DNA of 5,066 nt from an uncultured Oscillospiraceae bacterium (lineage in GTDB: Bacteria > Bacillota > Clostridia > Oscillospirales > JAAYXM01): assembly GCA_934446465.1 (NCBI GenBank), contig CAKSEF010000076.1, positions 1-5,066 of the forward strand. The letters are read 5' to 3'. The notes below the pieces were generated by a model. That model did not search any database and was not told where the DNA came from. It was given only the letters and a program-made list of their open reading frames with translations. Both the position numbers and the translations under genes were made by a program. This document shows positions 1-5,066 of the stretch, one piece after another (the stretch's first letter is position 1; every line of letters starts with the position of its first letter).

Positions 1-36
1 TTTGGCTTTGACCTCCGCTCTCTGAAGTGCTTTAAT

Positions 37-66
37 ACTATACCACTTATTCCCTCCTTTTGTCAA
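37..66 (-). promoter_or_regulatory. Leftward sigma-A promoter for a gene outside the window
   Basis: Read on the minus strand, TTGACA (61-66) is followed after 18 bases by TATAGT (37-42), and the -10 is preceded by TGG, giving an extended -10. The -35 is a perfect consensus match. Transcription would start near position 30 and run off the left edge. A GGAGG on the same strand (12-16) lies 11 bases from the edge and could be the ribosome binding site of a gene starting at or just beyond position 1. That gene cannot be identified, and it is divergent from metA. Confidence 0.7.
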
Positions 67-200
67 GGGGTTTTTTGAAAAATCGATATCTTTTTCTTGT
101 TTTCCTTATGTTTCCATATTACCATACATATTATACACGATATAACAAAATTATTTTCATATTATATGTTTTCGAAATCAAAACTGGTTGTCATAAGATA
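67..200. other. A/T-rich spacer between divergent promoters
   Basis: No coding potential is visible here. The stretch is strongly A/T-rich and carries three copies of the heptamer CATATTA (115-121, 127-133, 158-164) upstream of the metA -35. These could be binding sites for a regulator or simply low-complexity sequence. I see no riboswitch or T-box leader fold. One could not control metA from here in any case, because this DNA lies upstream of the predicted metA transcription start. Confidence 0.5.
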
Positions 201-229
201 TTGATTTAATTGTTTTTTTCAGATATAAT
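201..229 (+). promoter_or_regulatory. metA promoter (sigma-A type)
   Basis: TTGATT (201-206) is followed after exactly 17 bases by a perfect TATAAT (224-229). Transcription would start near 236, leaving a 5' leader of only about 33 bases before the metA start codon. That is too short for a SAM (S-box) riboswitch or a T-box, so any methionine control would have to be by a DNA-binding regulator or by a different promoter. Confidence 0.8.
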
Positions 230-268
230 GATAATAAAAATTCATAGCAATACCCGGAGGAAGCAGTC

Positions 269-1186
269 ATGCCTATTAAAATACCAGATTCATTGCCTGC
301 AAGAAGCATTCTTGAAAAAGAAAATATTTTTGTTATGTCCGAATTCCGTGCATCACATCAGGATATACGCCCGCTCAGGATTTTAATTTTAAATCTGATG
401 CCGACAAAAATCACAACGGAGACGCAGCTCTTACGCGCTTTATCAAATACACCGCTGCAAATCGAATTTGACTTGCTCAAGACCGCAACGCATGCCTCAA
501 AAAACACTTCACCCGAGCATCTTGATTCGTTCTACAAGACTTTTTCCGATATCAAGTGCAGAAAATACGACGGAATGATTATTACAGGCGCACCCGTTGA
601 GAAGTTTAAGTTTGAGGACGTCGATTATTGGGACGAGCTCTGCGAGATATTTGAGTGGACAAAGAACAATGTTTTTTCTACATTCCATATTTGCTGGGGC
701 GCTCAGGCGGCACTTTACTACCATTACGGAATAGGAAAATCAAAAATACCAAGCAAGCTGTTCGGAGTCTTTAAGCACAAGAACCTCAGCCCGACCTGTC
801 CTCTTCTCCGCGGGTTTGACGACATTTTCAACGCTCCGCACTCACGTCATTCCGCGATAGACGAGGATGCAGTTTATGAAAATCCCTCATTAGAGGTTCT
901 TGCGACATCAAAAGAAGCCGGTGCATACATCATAGCAAGACGGGACGGCCGCCAAATATTTATAACAGGACACCCTGAATATGACGCGGTAACTCTTGCA
1001 GGTGAATACGAGCGCGACATAAACCGCGGAAAAGAAATTGACATCCCAAGAAACTATTTAAAAAACGACGATCCCGAGCTTGCTCCCGTTGTTACGTGGC
1101 GCGCTCACGCTCAGTTACTTTATACCAACTGGCTTAACTATTATGTATATCAGACAACACCGTTTGACGTAAATGAAATTAAATAG
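269..1186 (+). CDS. metAA: Homoserine O-acyltransferase MetA, predicted acetyl-CoA specific (MetAA)
   Basis: This cytoplasmic enzyme activates the hydroxyl of L-homoserine by acylation, the committed step of methionine synthesis. The 305-residue length matches the MetA family. The catalytic residues fall at the family's standard numbers: nucleophile C142 in the motif HICWGAQAA, then H235 and E237 in GHPEY, with K47 in NLMPTKI and R249 as further active-site positions. Residue 111 is Glu (TGAPVE). Published work on Bacillus cereus and E. coli MetA ties Glu111 to acetyl-CoA and Gly111 to succinyl-CoA, so O-acetylhomoserine is the predicted product despite the common 'succinyltransferase' annotation. 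The start is set by GGAGG (256-260), 8 bases before the ATG. The gene is monocistronic, between its own promoter and a terminator. Family identity is very sure; donor specificity is inference. Confidence 0.97.
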   Translation: MPIKIPDSLPARSILEKENIFVMSEFRASHQDIRPLRILILNLMPTKITTETQLLRALSNTPLQIEFDLLKTATHASKNTSPEHLDSFYKTFSDIKCRKYDGMIITGAPVEKFKFEDVDYWDELCEIFEWTKNNVFSTFHICWGAQAALYYHYGIGKSKIPSKLFGVFKHKNLSPTCPLLRGFDDIFNAPHSRHSAIDEDAVYENPSLEVLATSKEAGAYIIARRDGRQIFITGHPEYDAVTLAGEYERDINRGKEIDIPRNYLKNDDPELAPVVTWRAHAQLLYTNWLNYYVYQTTPFDVNEIK

Positions 1187-1188
1187 AA

Positions 1189-1226
1189 AGAAACTCATGC
1201 GAAAAACGCATGAGTTTCTCTTTTTT
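1189..1226 (+). terminator. Rho-independent terminator of metA
   Basis: A perfect 13-bp stem (1189-1201 pairing with 1207-1219) closes a five-A loop and is followed by C and six T residues (1221-1226). It begins 3 bases after the metA stop codon. Read on the minus strand, the same hairpin is followed by TTTCTATTT, so it may also terminate leftward transcription. Confidence 0.95.
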
Positions 1227-1234
1227 GTGTCTTT

Positions 1235-1263
1235 ATATTACCACAAAAACGCGCAAAAATCAA
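1235..1263 (-). promoter_or_regulatory. Leftward promoter-like sequence facing the metA terminator
   Basis: On the minus strand TTGATT (1258-1263) is followed after 17 bases by TAATAT (1235-1240), preceded by TGG as an extended -10. Transcription would begin near 1228 and meet the metA terminator hairpin within about ten bases. No leftward gene follows. It may be a source of a very short RNA, a remnant, or a chance match in A/T-rich DNA. Confidence 0.4.
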
Positions 1264-1301
1264 GTCTTGTATTTTTTTCAGACGAGGTGTATTAAATATA
1301 T

Positions 1302-1308
1302 GAGGTGA
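1302..1308 (+). promoter_or_regulatory. Ribosome binding site fixing the methyltransferase start
   Basis: GAGGTGA, a strong match to the anti-Shine-Dalgarno sequence, ends 5 bases before the ATG at 1314. A GTG in the same frame at 1305 lies inside this site and therefore cannot be the real start. No convincing rightward promoter was found between the metA terminator and this site. TTGTAT (1267-1272) with TATTAA (1290-1295) has the right spacing but a poor -10, and would start transcription right at the ribosome binding site. Confidence 0.8.
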
Positions 1309-1313
1309 TAATA

Positions 1314-2204
1314 ATGTCTGCAAAAAATATGACGGCCCTCTTTTCTCTGTTTGCGCGTGCCTATCATGCCGAGCATCATCAAGAACATATATTCTTCGAT
1401 TGCTGTGCGCGAAAACTCATATCTGACGAGGAATACAGCGAAATATCAAACAATCTCATCCGCGGGTCTTCGTTCTTTTTAAAGGACACAGAGCACACAG
1501 GCGATGCAGTCGGCTTGATAACGGATACAGTTCTTTCGCCCGCCCCGCTCATGCGTGCGGCATTTGCCGAAGCGGCACTTGAAAACGCAGTGAGGCTCGG
1601 CGCCGCACGATACTTCATTCTCGGCTCCGGATACGACACTTTCGCATTGCGGAAACCGCAGTTTTCCGAAAATATCGAAATATATGAATTGGACCTTCCC
1701 GAGATGATAGCGGATAAGGCTTCGCGCATTGACCGTTCGGGATTGGCACCTGCGGAAAACTTATTTTCCGTACCGGTCTATCTTTCCTCCCGAAATGAAA
1801 TCGGTGAGCTTCGGAATCTTTTGTCAGCAAATATGAATTGCCCGGACTTCTTTTCTCTTCTCGGACTTGTTCATTATCTGCCCCGTGATATGTTTTCTTT
1901 TCTTCTCAATACGATTTCAGGCAATACGGCACGCGGAAGCTCAATAGTCTTTGACTATCCCGGCAAGGATTACCTGAACTCTTCTCAGTACTCTCTCGCA
2001 CGCGGGGCGGGACAGAAGATGCAGTCTCTGTACTCATATCCCGAGATAGAATCGATTCTCGAAGAAAACAACTTTTTGATTTACGAGCACCTTTCCCCTG
2101 AAGATGCCGAAGCAAGATTCTTTTCGGATTTCAACAAGTGCGAATCATGCGAGATGCACGCTCCGCATGATACCGAACTGATACTAGCCGTAAATCAGGC
2201 GTAA
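1314..2204 (+). CDS. Class I SAM-dependent methyltransferase, leucine carboxyl methyltransferase (LCMT/PPM1) family
   Basis: This 296-residue cytoplasmic protein is predicted to transfer a methyl group from S-adenosylmethionine; the substrate is unknown. Motif I is LGSGYDTFALR (103-113), the family's version of the SAM-binding LGxGxDTxxxR loop. An acidic post-strand motif YELDLPE (124-130) should bind the ribose, and LLGLVHYLPRD (182-192) and FDYP (213-216) match later conserved segments. The length fits the bacterial family. The family is named after a eukaryotic enzyme that methylates the C-terminal leucine of protein phosphatase 2A, but bacterial members mostly lack a known substrate and some act on small molecules. 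The start is the ATG downstream of GAGGTGA. The last 10 bases overlap the end of the oppositely oriented hydrolase gene. The upstream gene metAA makes a precursor of SAM, but an intervening terminator argues against co-transcription. Confidence 0.9.
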   Translation: MSAKNMTALFSLFARAYHAEHHQEHIFFDCCARKLISDEEYSEISNNLIRGSSFFLKDTEHTGDAVGLITDTVLSPAPLMRAAFAEAALENAVRLGAARYFILGSGYDTFALRKPQFSENIEIYELDLPEMIADKASRIDRSGLAPAENLFSVPVYLSSRNEIGELRNLLSANMNCPDFFSLLGLVHYLPRDMFSFLLNTISGNTARGSSIVFDYPGKDYLNSSQYSLARGAGQKMQSLYSYPEIESILEENNFLIYEHLSPEDAEARFFSDFNKCESCEMHAPHDTELILAVNQA

Positions 2205-2998
2205 AAATCGTGCCTGCCTATCGTCATGACATAGTTCTGATTGTCCTGTATCCACGTACTGTTGCTTTTTCGCGGATTAAGGAAGAACAAGATATTTTTC
2301 GTTGTTACCTTATAATCTTCAAGGCACGCCTTCGCCGCAATAACGCTTTCTGCGGAGGCCTCCTGATTTATCGAACCGTTTGCAACGGGAGTGAACTGCA
2401 CACCTCCCGCACGGTCAAAGATAACATCATAGACGTTATTCGGGAACGAGCCGTCAGACACTCTGTTCAAAACGACATTTCCGACACCAATCTTTCCTTC
2501 GATTGGTTCTCCTGCGCTTTCGGCGTTTATTATTTTTGCGAGCCAGTACAGGTCATTTTTGTCGTAAAAGGTTTCTCCGTTTTCGGGATATTTCCCGTTT
2601 ACGGACGCTGAAACGCTTCTTTTGCTGCTGTTCCACTCTACATCAACCCCGAGTGCTTTTCCTGCCGAGCGCACGGGGACATATATACTGTCGTTGGAAA
2701 TGAAATTGGATTTTCCGCAATATATAATCCTGCCGTTGCTCTCTACGTACGGTTTCTTTGCTGCCGCAAACATCGAAACGCCTTCTGCGGATACTCCCGC
2801 GGTGGAGTTTGTGCTGTTCCACGATATGTTATAGTTACCGCATGAATCTGCGAAACTTCTCAACGGAACATATGTCGTATTTCCGACAAGAACCGCTCCG
2901 CTATATTCCTTTCCGTCAACTGTCATCGGCACTGCCTCCGCCGCGGCTGTTATACACAGACCTAAAATAATCAGCAATACAATCAGGCTTTTTTTCAT
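2195..2998 (-). CDS. Secreted cell-wall hydrolase: copper-amine-oxidase-N-like stalk domain plus SleB/CwlJ-type hydrolase domain
   Basis: The 267-residue precursor starts with a signal peptide (MKKS, hydrophobic core at about 4-16, AEA before a likely cleavage at 22/23). Residues about 26-131 form a stalk domain (copper amine oxidase N-terminal-like), with two copies of the Y-V-P-x-R repeat: TYVPLRSFADSCG (42-54) and IYVPVRSAGKALG (105-117). Residues about 145-267 match the Hydrolase_2 (SleB) family: LAKIINAESAGEP (153-165) with E160 as the probable catalytic glutamate, then VVLNRV (175-180), FPNNVYDVI (185-193), QFTPVANG (201-208) and TIGRHDFY (259-266). SleB is a lytic transglycosylase that degrades spore cortex at germination. 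Family members without the usual spore-specific N-terminal domain can act on vegetative walls, so the spore role is unproven. AGGAGG (3005-3010), 6 bases before the ATG, sets the start; the longer frame to 3064 would place this site inside the gene. Confidence 0.92.
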   Translation of the reverse strand: MKKSLIVLLIILGLCITAAAEAVPMTVDGKEYSGAVLVGNTTYVPLRSFADSCGNYNISWNSTNSTAGVSAEGVSMFAAAKKPYVESNGRIIYCGKSNFISNDSIYVPVRSAGKALGVDVEWNSSKRSVSASVNGKYPENGETFYDKNDLYWLAKIINAESAGEPIEGKIGVGNVVLNRVSDGSFPNNVYDVIFDRAGGVQFTPVANGSINQEASAESVIAAKACLEDYKVTTKNILFFLNPRKSNSTWIQDNQNYVMTIGRHDFYA

Positions 2999-3004
2999 GA
3001 TAAA

Positions 3005-3010
3005 CCTCCT
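3005..3010 (-). promoter_or_regulatory. Ribosome binding site of the SleB-like hydrolase
   Basis: On the minus strand this reads AGGAGG, 6 bases upstream of the ATG at 2998. It rules out the in-frame upstream start near 3064, which would add 22 charged residues ahead of the signal peptide and lies within the promoter. Confidence 0.85.
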
Positions 3011-3035
3011 TTTGCCATAATTTTTGCATATTATA

Positions 3036-3064
3036 ATTCTAACGCGCCAAAAGTTCCTTTTCAA
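3036..3064 (-). promoter_or_regulatory. Promoter of the SleB-like hydrolase gene
   Basis: On the minus strand TTGAAA (3059-3064) is followed after 17 bases by TAGAAT (3036-3041). Transcription would start near 3029, about 30 bases before the start codon. A perfect TATAAT (3030-3035) lies directly next to this -10 but has no good -35 at 17 bases. The spacing and hexamers fit the housekeeping sigma-A. I do not see the CATnnTA -10 expected for a sporulation sigma-G promoter. Confidence 0.6.
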
Positions 3065-3105
3065 GACACAATTATTTGAAATTAAGGCTATTTTTGCTAT
3101 CTAAT

Positions 3106-3129
3106 ATTCGATTTTACCATTCGGTTTTA
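3106..3129. repeat. Imperfect tandem direct repeat in the divergent intergenic region
   Basis: ATTCGATTTTA (3106-3116) and ATTCGGTTTTA (3119-3129) match at 10 of 11 positions with a period of 13 bases. They lie between the leftward hydrolase promoter and the rightward rpmB promoter. The function is unknown; this could be a regulator site or chance in A/T-rich sequence. Confidence 0.3.
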
Positions 3130-3180
3130 TAGTGCAAAGGCGCAGTCCCAAAATATTTTTATAAAAAACGTAATTAGCTC

Positions 3181-3209
3181 TTGCATTTTTCGCAAAAATC
3201 TGCTATTAT
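3181..3209 (+). promoter_or_regulatory. rpmB promoter, extended -10 type
   Basis: TTGCAT (3181-3186) is followed after 17 bases by TATTAT (3204-3209), preceded by TGC as an extended -10. Transcription would start near 3216, giving a leader of about 33 bases. The spacer contains a perfect inverted repeat, ATTTTT/AAAAAT (3185-3190 and 3194-3199). Confidence 0.75.
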
Positions 3210-3248
3210 GTTAATTACTGTTTAGTTATAACAAAGGAGGTGCGGTAA

Positions 3249-3437
3249 ATGGCAAAATGTGCAATATGCGAAAAAGGTGTAACCTTTGGCATTAAAGTTT
3301 CCCATTCGCACAGACGTTCTAATAAGATGTGGAAGCCCAACGTAAAGCGCGTTAAGGCGGTAGTTGACGGAACTCCCTGTCATATCAACGTTTGTACGCG
3401 TTGCCTCCGTTCCGGTAAGGTTCAGCGAGCAATATAA
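3249..3437 (+). CDS. rpmB: Large ribosomal subunit protein bL28
   Basis: This 62-residue basic protein is a component of the 50S ribosomal subunit that binds 23S rRNA. The sequence carries the family's hallmarks: MAKCAICEKG at the N-terminus, SHSHRRSNKMWKPN (18-31) with the basic RNA-binding stretch, and a C-terminal CTRCLRSGKV (49-58). Two CxxC pairs (C4/C7 and C49/C52) mark it as the zinc-binding (C+) form of L28, as opposed to the cysteine-free form some bacteria express under zinc limitation. C44 is an extra cysteine. AGGAGG (3235-3240), 8 bases upstream of the ATG, supports the start. It has its own promoter and terminator, so it is a single-gene unit, as is common for rpmB in Firmicutes. 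Confidence 0.97.
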   Translation: MAKCAICEKGVTFGIKVSHSHRRSNKMWKPNVKRVKAVVDGTPCHINVCTRCLRSGKVQRAI

Positions 3438-3451
3438 CATACGGCGAAACG

Positions 3452-3480
3452 AGGGTACGGATTATATCCGCACCCTTTTT
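3452..3480 (+). terminator. Rho-independent terminator of rpmB
   Basis: The arms 3452-3462 (AGGGTACGGAT) and 3466-3476 (ATCCGCACCCT) pair over 11 positions with one internal A-C mismatch and a three-base loop. A T-run (3476-3480) and further T-rich sequence follow. It lies 15 bases after the rpmB stop codon and separates rpmB from putP. Confidence 0.88.
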
Positions 3481-3489
3481 GCTTTTATA

Positions 3490-3518
3490 TTGCTTTTTTC
3501 GTCATTCTATGTTATATT
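3490..3518 (+). promoter_or_regulatory. putP promoter, extended -10 type
   Basis: TTGCTT (3490-3495) is followed after 17 bases by TATATT (3513-3518), preceded by TGT as an extended -10. It sits directly downstream of the rpmB terminator. The predicted start near 3525 leaves about 42 bases of leader before the putP ATG. Confidence 0.7.
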
Positions 3519-3552
3519 ATATCTTGTCGTTTTTTGGTTTACAACATTTTAC

Positions 3553-3558
3553 AGGGGG
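3553..3558 (+). promoter_or_regulatory. Ribosome binding site fixing the putP start
   Basis: AGGGGG lies 8 bases before the ATG at 3567. An in-frame TTG at 3534 is further upstream, has no ribosome binding site of its own, and would put this purine run inside the coding region. Confidence 0.75.
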
Positions 3559-3566
3559 TTTTAGAA

Positions 3567-5063
3567 ATGCAGCTTTTTGCGTTTGTTCTCTACTTTATCG
3601 CAATGCTTGCCATCGGAATTTACTTCTTTTTCGCCACCAAAAATAATTCAGGAGAGAAGGAATACTTCCTCGGCGGGCGTCAAATGGGGCCGTGGGTTAC
3701 TGCGATGAGCGCCCAGGCGTCCGATATGAGCGCATGGCTCTTAATGGGGCTTCCGGGAAGCATACTCGCTTTCGGATTCGGAAAAGCTTGGATAGGAATA
3801 GGTCTCACAATAGGAACGATTCTTAACTGGATACTCGTTGCAAAGCGTCTCAGAAAATTCTCAGAAGCATCCAGAGACGCCATTACCGTACCGCAGTATC
3901 TTTCCAACAGATTTCTTGCCAAGAATCACATTTTGAGCGTAATTTGTGCGTTTGTTTTTCTCGTCGCATTCACGCTCTATGTTGCTTCGGGATTTGCTGC
4001 GGGAGCCAAAGTATTTGTTACGCTGATTCCGTCGCTCAGCCCACAGACTGCGATGATTATATTCGCCGCTATCATCATACTTTACACTTTCCTCGGCGGG
4101 TTCAAGGCGGTCTGCTGGACCGACTTTTTCCAGGGTCTCCTCATGATTGTAGCCCTTCTTGCCGTTCCGCTGATAATTGTGTTTACACAATCTCAGAGCC
4201 TCGACCTCAGTTCCCTTTCCAAGGTGTATGAGTTTAACGGGACGAAGTACGAATTTATCGCAAACTTTTTCTCCGCGAGCTGGACGGACATTGCATCCGG
4301 CCTTGCGTGGGGGCTCGGGTACTTCGGTATGCCCCATATAATTGTCAGGTTCATGTCCATTGAAAAGCCGTCCATGGTAAAAAAATCAGCAACGGTTGCA
4401 ATCGTTTGGGTTGTAATCTCGCTTGCCTCCACCATTGCTATCGCAATATTCGGACGTATGCTTATTGCGGAAGAACTTCTTACGACCGGAGCTCAGGAAA
4501 TGGTATTTGTCAATCTTGCAGGAAAGCTGTTCCCGCCGTTTATCGCCGGAATCCTGCTTGCAGCAATTATCGCGGCATCCATGTCGACCGCCGATTCGCA
4601 GCTCCTTGTCGCTTCTTCATCATTCACAAGTGATATTTACAAACCGCTTTTCCGCAAAAATGCCTCCGACAAAGAGCTCCTTTGGGTCGGCAGAATTGTC
4701 GTATTGGTCGTATCGCTTATTGCGTACTTCATCGCAAGCAGTAAGGGTGAAGGCGCCGGCGCAATTATGTCAATGGTAGAAAACGCGTGGGGACTCTTCG
4801 GTGCGTCTTTTGGTCCTGTAATACTCCTTTCGTTGTTTTGGAAGCGGTTTACATACAAAGGCGCAGTTGCCGGAATAATCTCCGGAGCGGTTATAGACGT
4901 GCTTTGGCTGATATTCCTTTCCTCGTCAACGGGTATATACGAAATTATCCCCGGATTTGCACTCGGATTCCTGATTTCTGTCATCGTTACGCTTCTCGAT
5001 AAGAAGCCATCAGATGAGGTTATCAGTATATTTGATAACGCAACAAAGAATCTCGATTATTAA
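3567..5063 (+). CDS. putP: Sodium/proline symporter PutP (solute:sodium symporter family)
   Basis: This 498-residue inner-membrane protein is predicted to import L-proline coupled to Na+; E. coli PutP has 502 residues. Hydrophobic segments run through the whole length, consistent with the family's 13 transmembrane helices. In helix 2 the motif SAQASDMSAWLLMGLPG (48-64) carries D53 (E. coli D55, essential for Na+) and S55 (E. coli S57), with A51 and M54 as Na+-site residues. YTFLGGFKAVCWTDFFQG (173-190) is the SSS signature. WGLGYFGMPHIIVRFMS (248-264) matches the proline-binding segment, and AASMSTADSQLL (336-347) holds S340 and T341, the second part of the Na+ site. YEIIPGF occurs near the C-terminus as in E. 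coli. No putA lies in the window. Uptake could serve osmoprotection or proline use (for example Stickland fermentation); the sequence does not decide which. The ORF is complete and ends 3 bases from the window edge. Confidence 0.95.
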   Translation: MQLFAFVLYFIAMLAIGIYFFFATKNNSGEKEYFLGGRQMGPWVTAMSAQASDMSAWLLMGLPGSILAFGFGKAWIGIGLTIGTILNWILVAKRLRKFSEASRDAITVPQYLSNRFLAKNHILSVICAFVFLVAFTLYVASGFAAGAKVFVTLIPSLSPQTAMIIFAAIIILYTFLGGFKAVCWTDFFQGLLMIVALLAVPLIIVFTQSQSLDLSSLSKVYEFNGTKYEFIANFFSASWTDIASGLAWGLGYFGMPHIIVRFMSIEKPSMVKKSATVAIVWVVISLASTIAIAIFGRMLIAEELLTTGAQEMVFVNLAGKLFPPFIAGILLAAIIAASMSTADSQLLVASSSFTSDIYKPLFRKNASDKELLWVGRIVVLVVSLIAYFIASSKGEGAGAIMSMVENAWGLFGASFGPVILLSLFWKRFTYKGAVAGIISGAVIDVLWLIFLSSSTGIYEIIPGFALGFLISVIVTLLDKKPSDEVISIFDNATKNLDY

Positions 5064-5066
5064 TTC

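Noticed and set aside
1305..1313. GTG start adding three residues to the methyltransferase
   Set aside because: The GTG lies inside the GAGGTGA ribosome binding site; the ATG at 1314 is correctly spaced from it.
2196..2216. Bidirectional terminator between the convergent genes
   Set aside because: The stem is only 5 bp plus wobble pairs around an 11-base loop, and no T-run follows on either strand.
2210..2970. Plus-strand open frames within the hydrolase gene
   Set aside because: They are antisense to a gene with clear domains and signal peptide, lack good ribosome binding sites and resemble no family.
2951..2998. Possible lipoprotein signal (Cys15) in the hydrolase
   Set aside because: The residue before Cys15 is Leu, not Gly, Ala or Ser, so a lipobox is not supported; an AEA signal peptidase I site fits better.
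2999..3064. Extended N-terminus of the SleB-like hydrolase starting at 3064
   Set aside because: It would overlap the predicted promoter and place AGGAGG within the coding region; the shorter start gives a clean signal peptide.
3076..3105. Second rightward promoter for rpmB (TTGAAA with TCTAAT, 18-base spacer)
   Set aside because: The -10 lacks the key second-position A, and a much better extended -10 promoter lies closer to the gene.
3534..3566. TTG start extending PutP by 11 residues
   Set aside because: It has no ribosome binding site of its own, while AGGGGG is well placed for the ATG at 3567, which also aligns better with the E. coli PutP N-terminus.
3861..4337. A 158-codon minus-strand open frame inside putP
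   Set aside because: It is highly charged and low-complexity with no family motif, and it lies fully antisense to a well-conserved transporter.

Overview
The window looks like chromosomal DNA from a low-to-moderate G+C Firmicute, most likely a clostridial (Oscillospirales/Lachnospirales-like) anaerobe. The signs are strong AGGAGG-type ribosome binding sites, A/T-rich spacers with recognisable sigma-A promoters, U-tailed terminators, a CxxC-bearing ribosomal protein L28, an E111-type MetA, and a SleB-family hydrolase fused to a stalk domain. This is inference from gene character; no marker gene fixes the lineage.

Layout. Positions 1-66 hold a leftward promoter for a gene lying outside the window. 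A mostly A/T-rich spacer with three CATATTA heptamers leads to a good promoter (201-229) and then metA/metAA (269-1186), which ends in a strong 13-bp hairpin terminator. A short spacer with a leftward promoter-like sequence precedes a putative leucine-carboxyl-methyltransferase-family SAM methyltransferase (1314-2204). Its 3' end overlaps by 10 bases the 3' end of an oppositely oriented secreted cell-wall hydrolase (2195-2998, minus). A divergent intergenic region (2999-3248) carries the hydrolase promoter and the promoter of rpmB (3249-3437). rpmB ends in its own terminator, and a fresh promoter then drives putP (3567-5063), whose stop codon is three bases from the window end.

How the genes relate. 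Every gene appears to be its own transcription unit; there is no multigene operon here. MetA feeds methionine and hence S-adenosylmethionine, which the methyltransferase would consume, but the terminator between them argues against a shared unit. The hydrolase acts on peptidoglycan outside the membrane, L28 is a ribosome structural protein, and PutP imports proline with sodium. I see no mobile element, CRISPR array, tRNA, rRNA, phage gene or defence gene, and no convincing new biological system. The most informative details are the MetA acyl-donor residue (Glu111, predicting acetyl-CoA), the overlapping convergent gene ends, the stalk-domain/SleB architecture, and a leftward promoter aimed into the back of the metA terminator.
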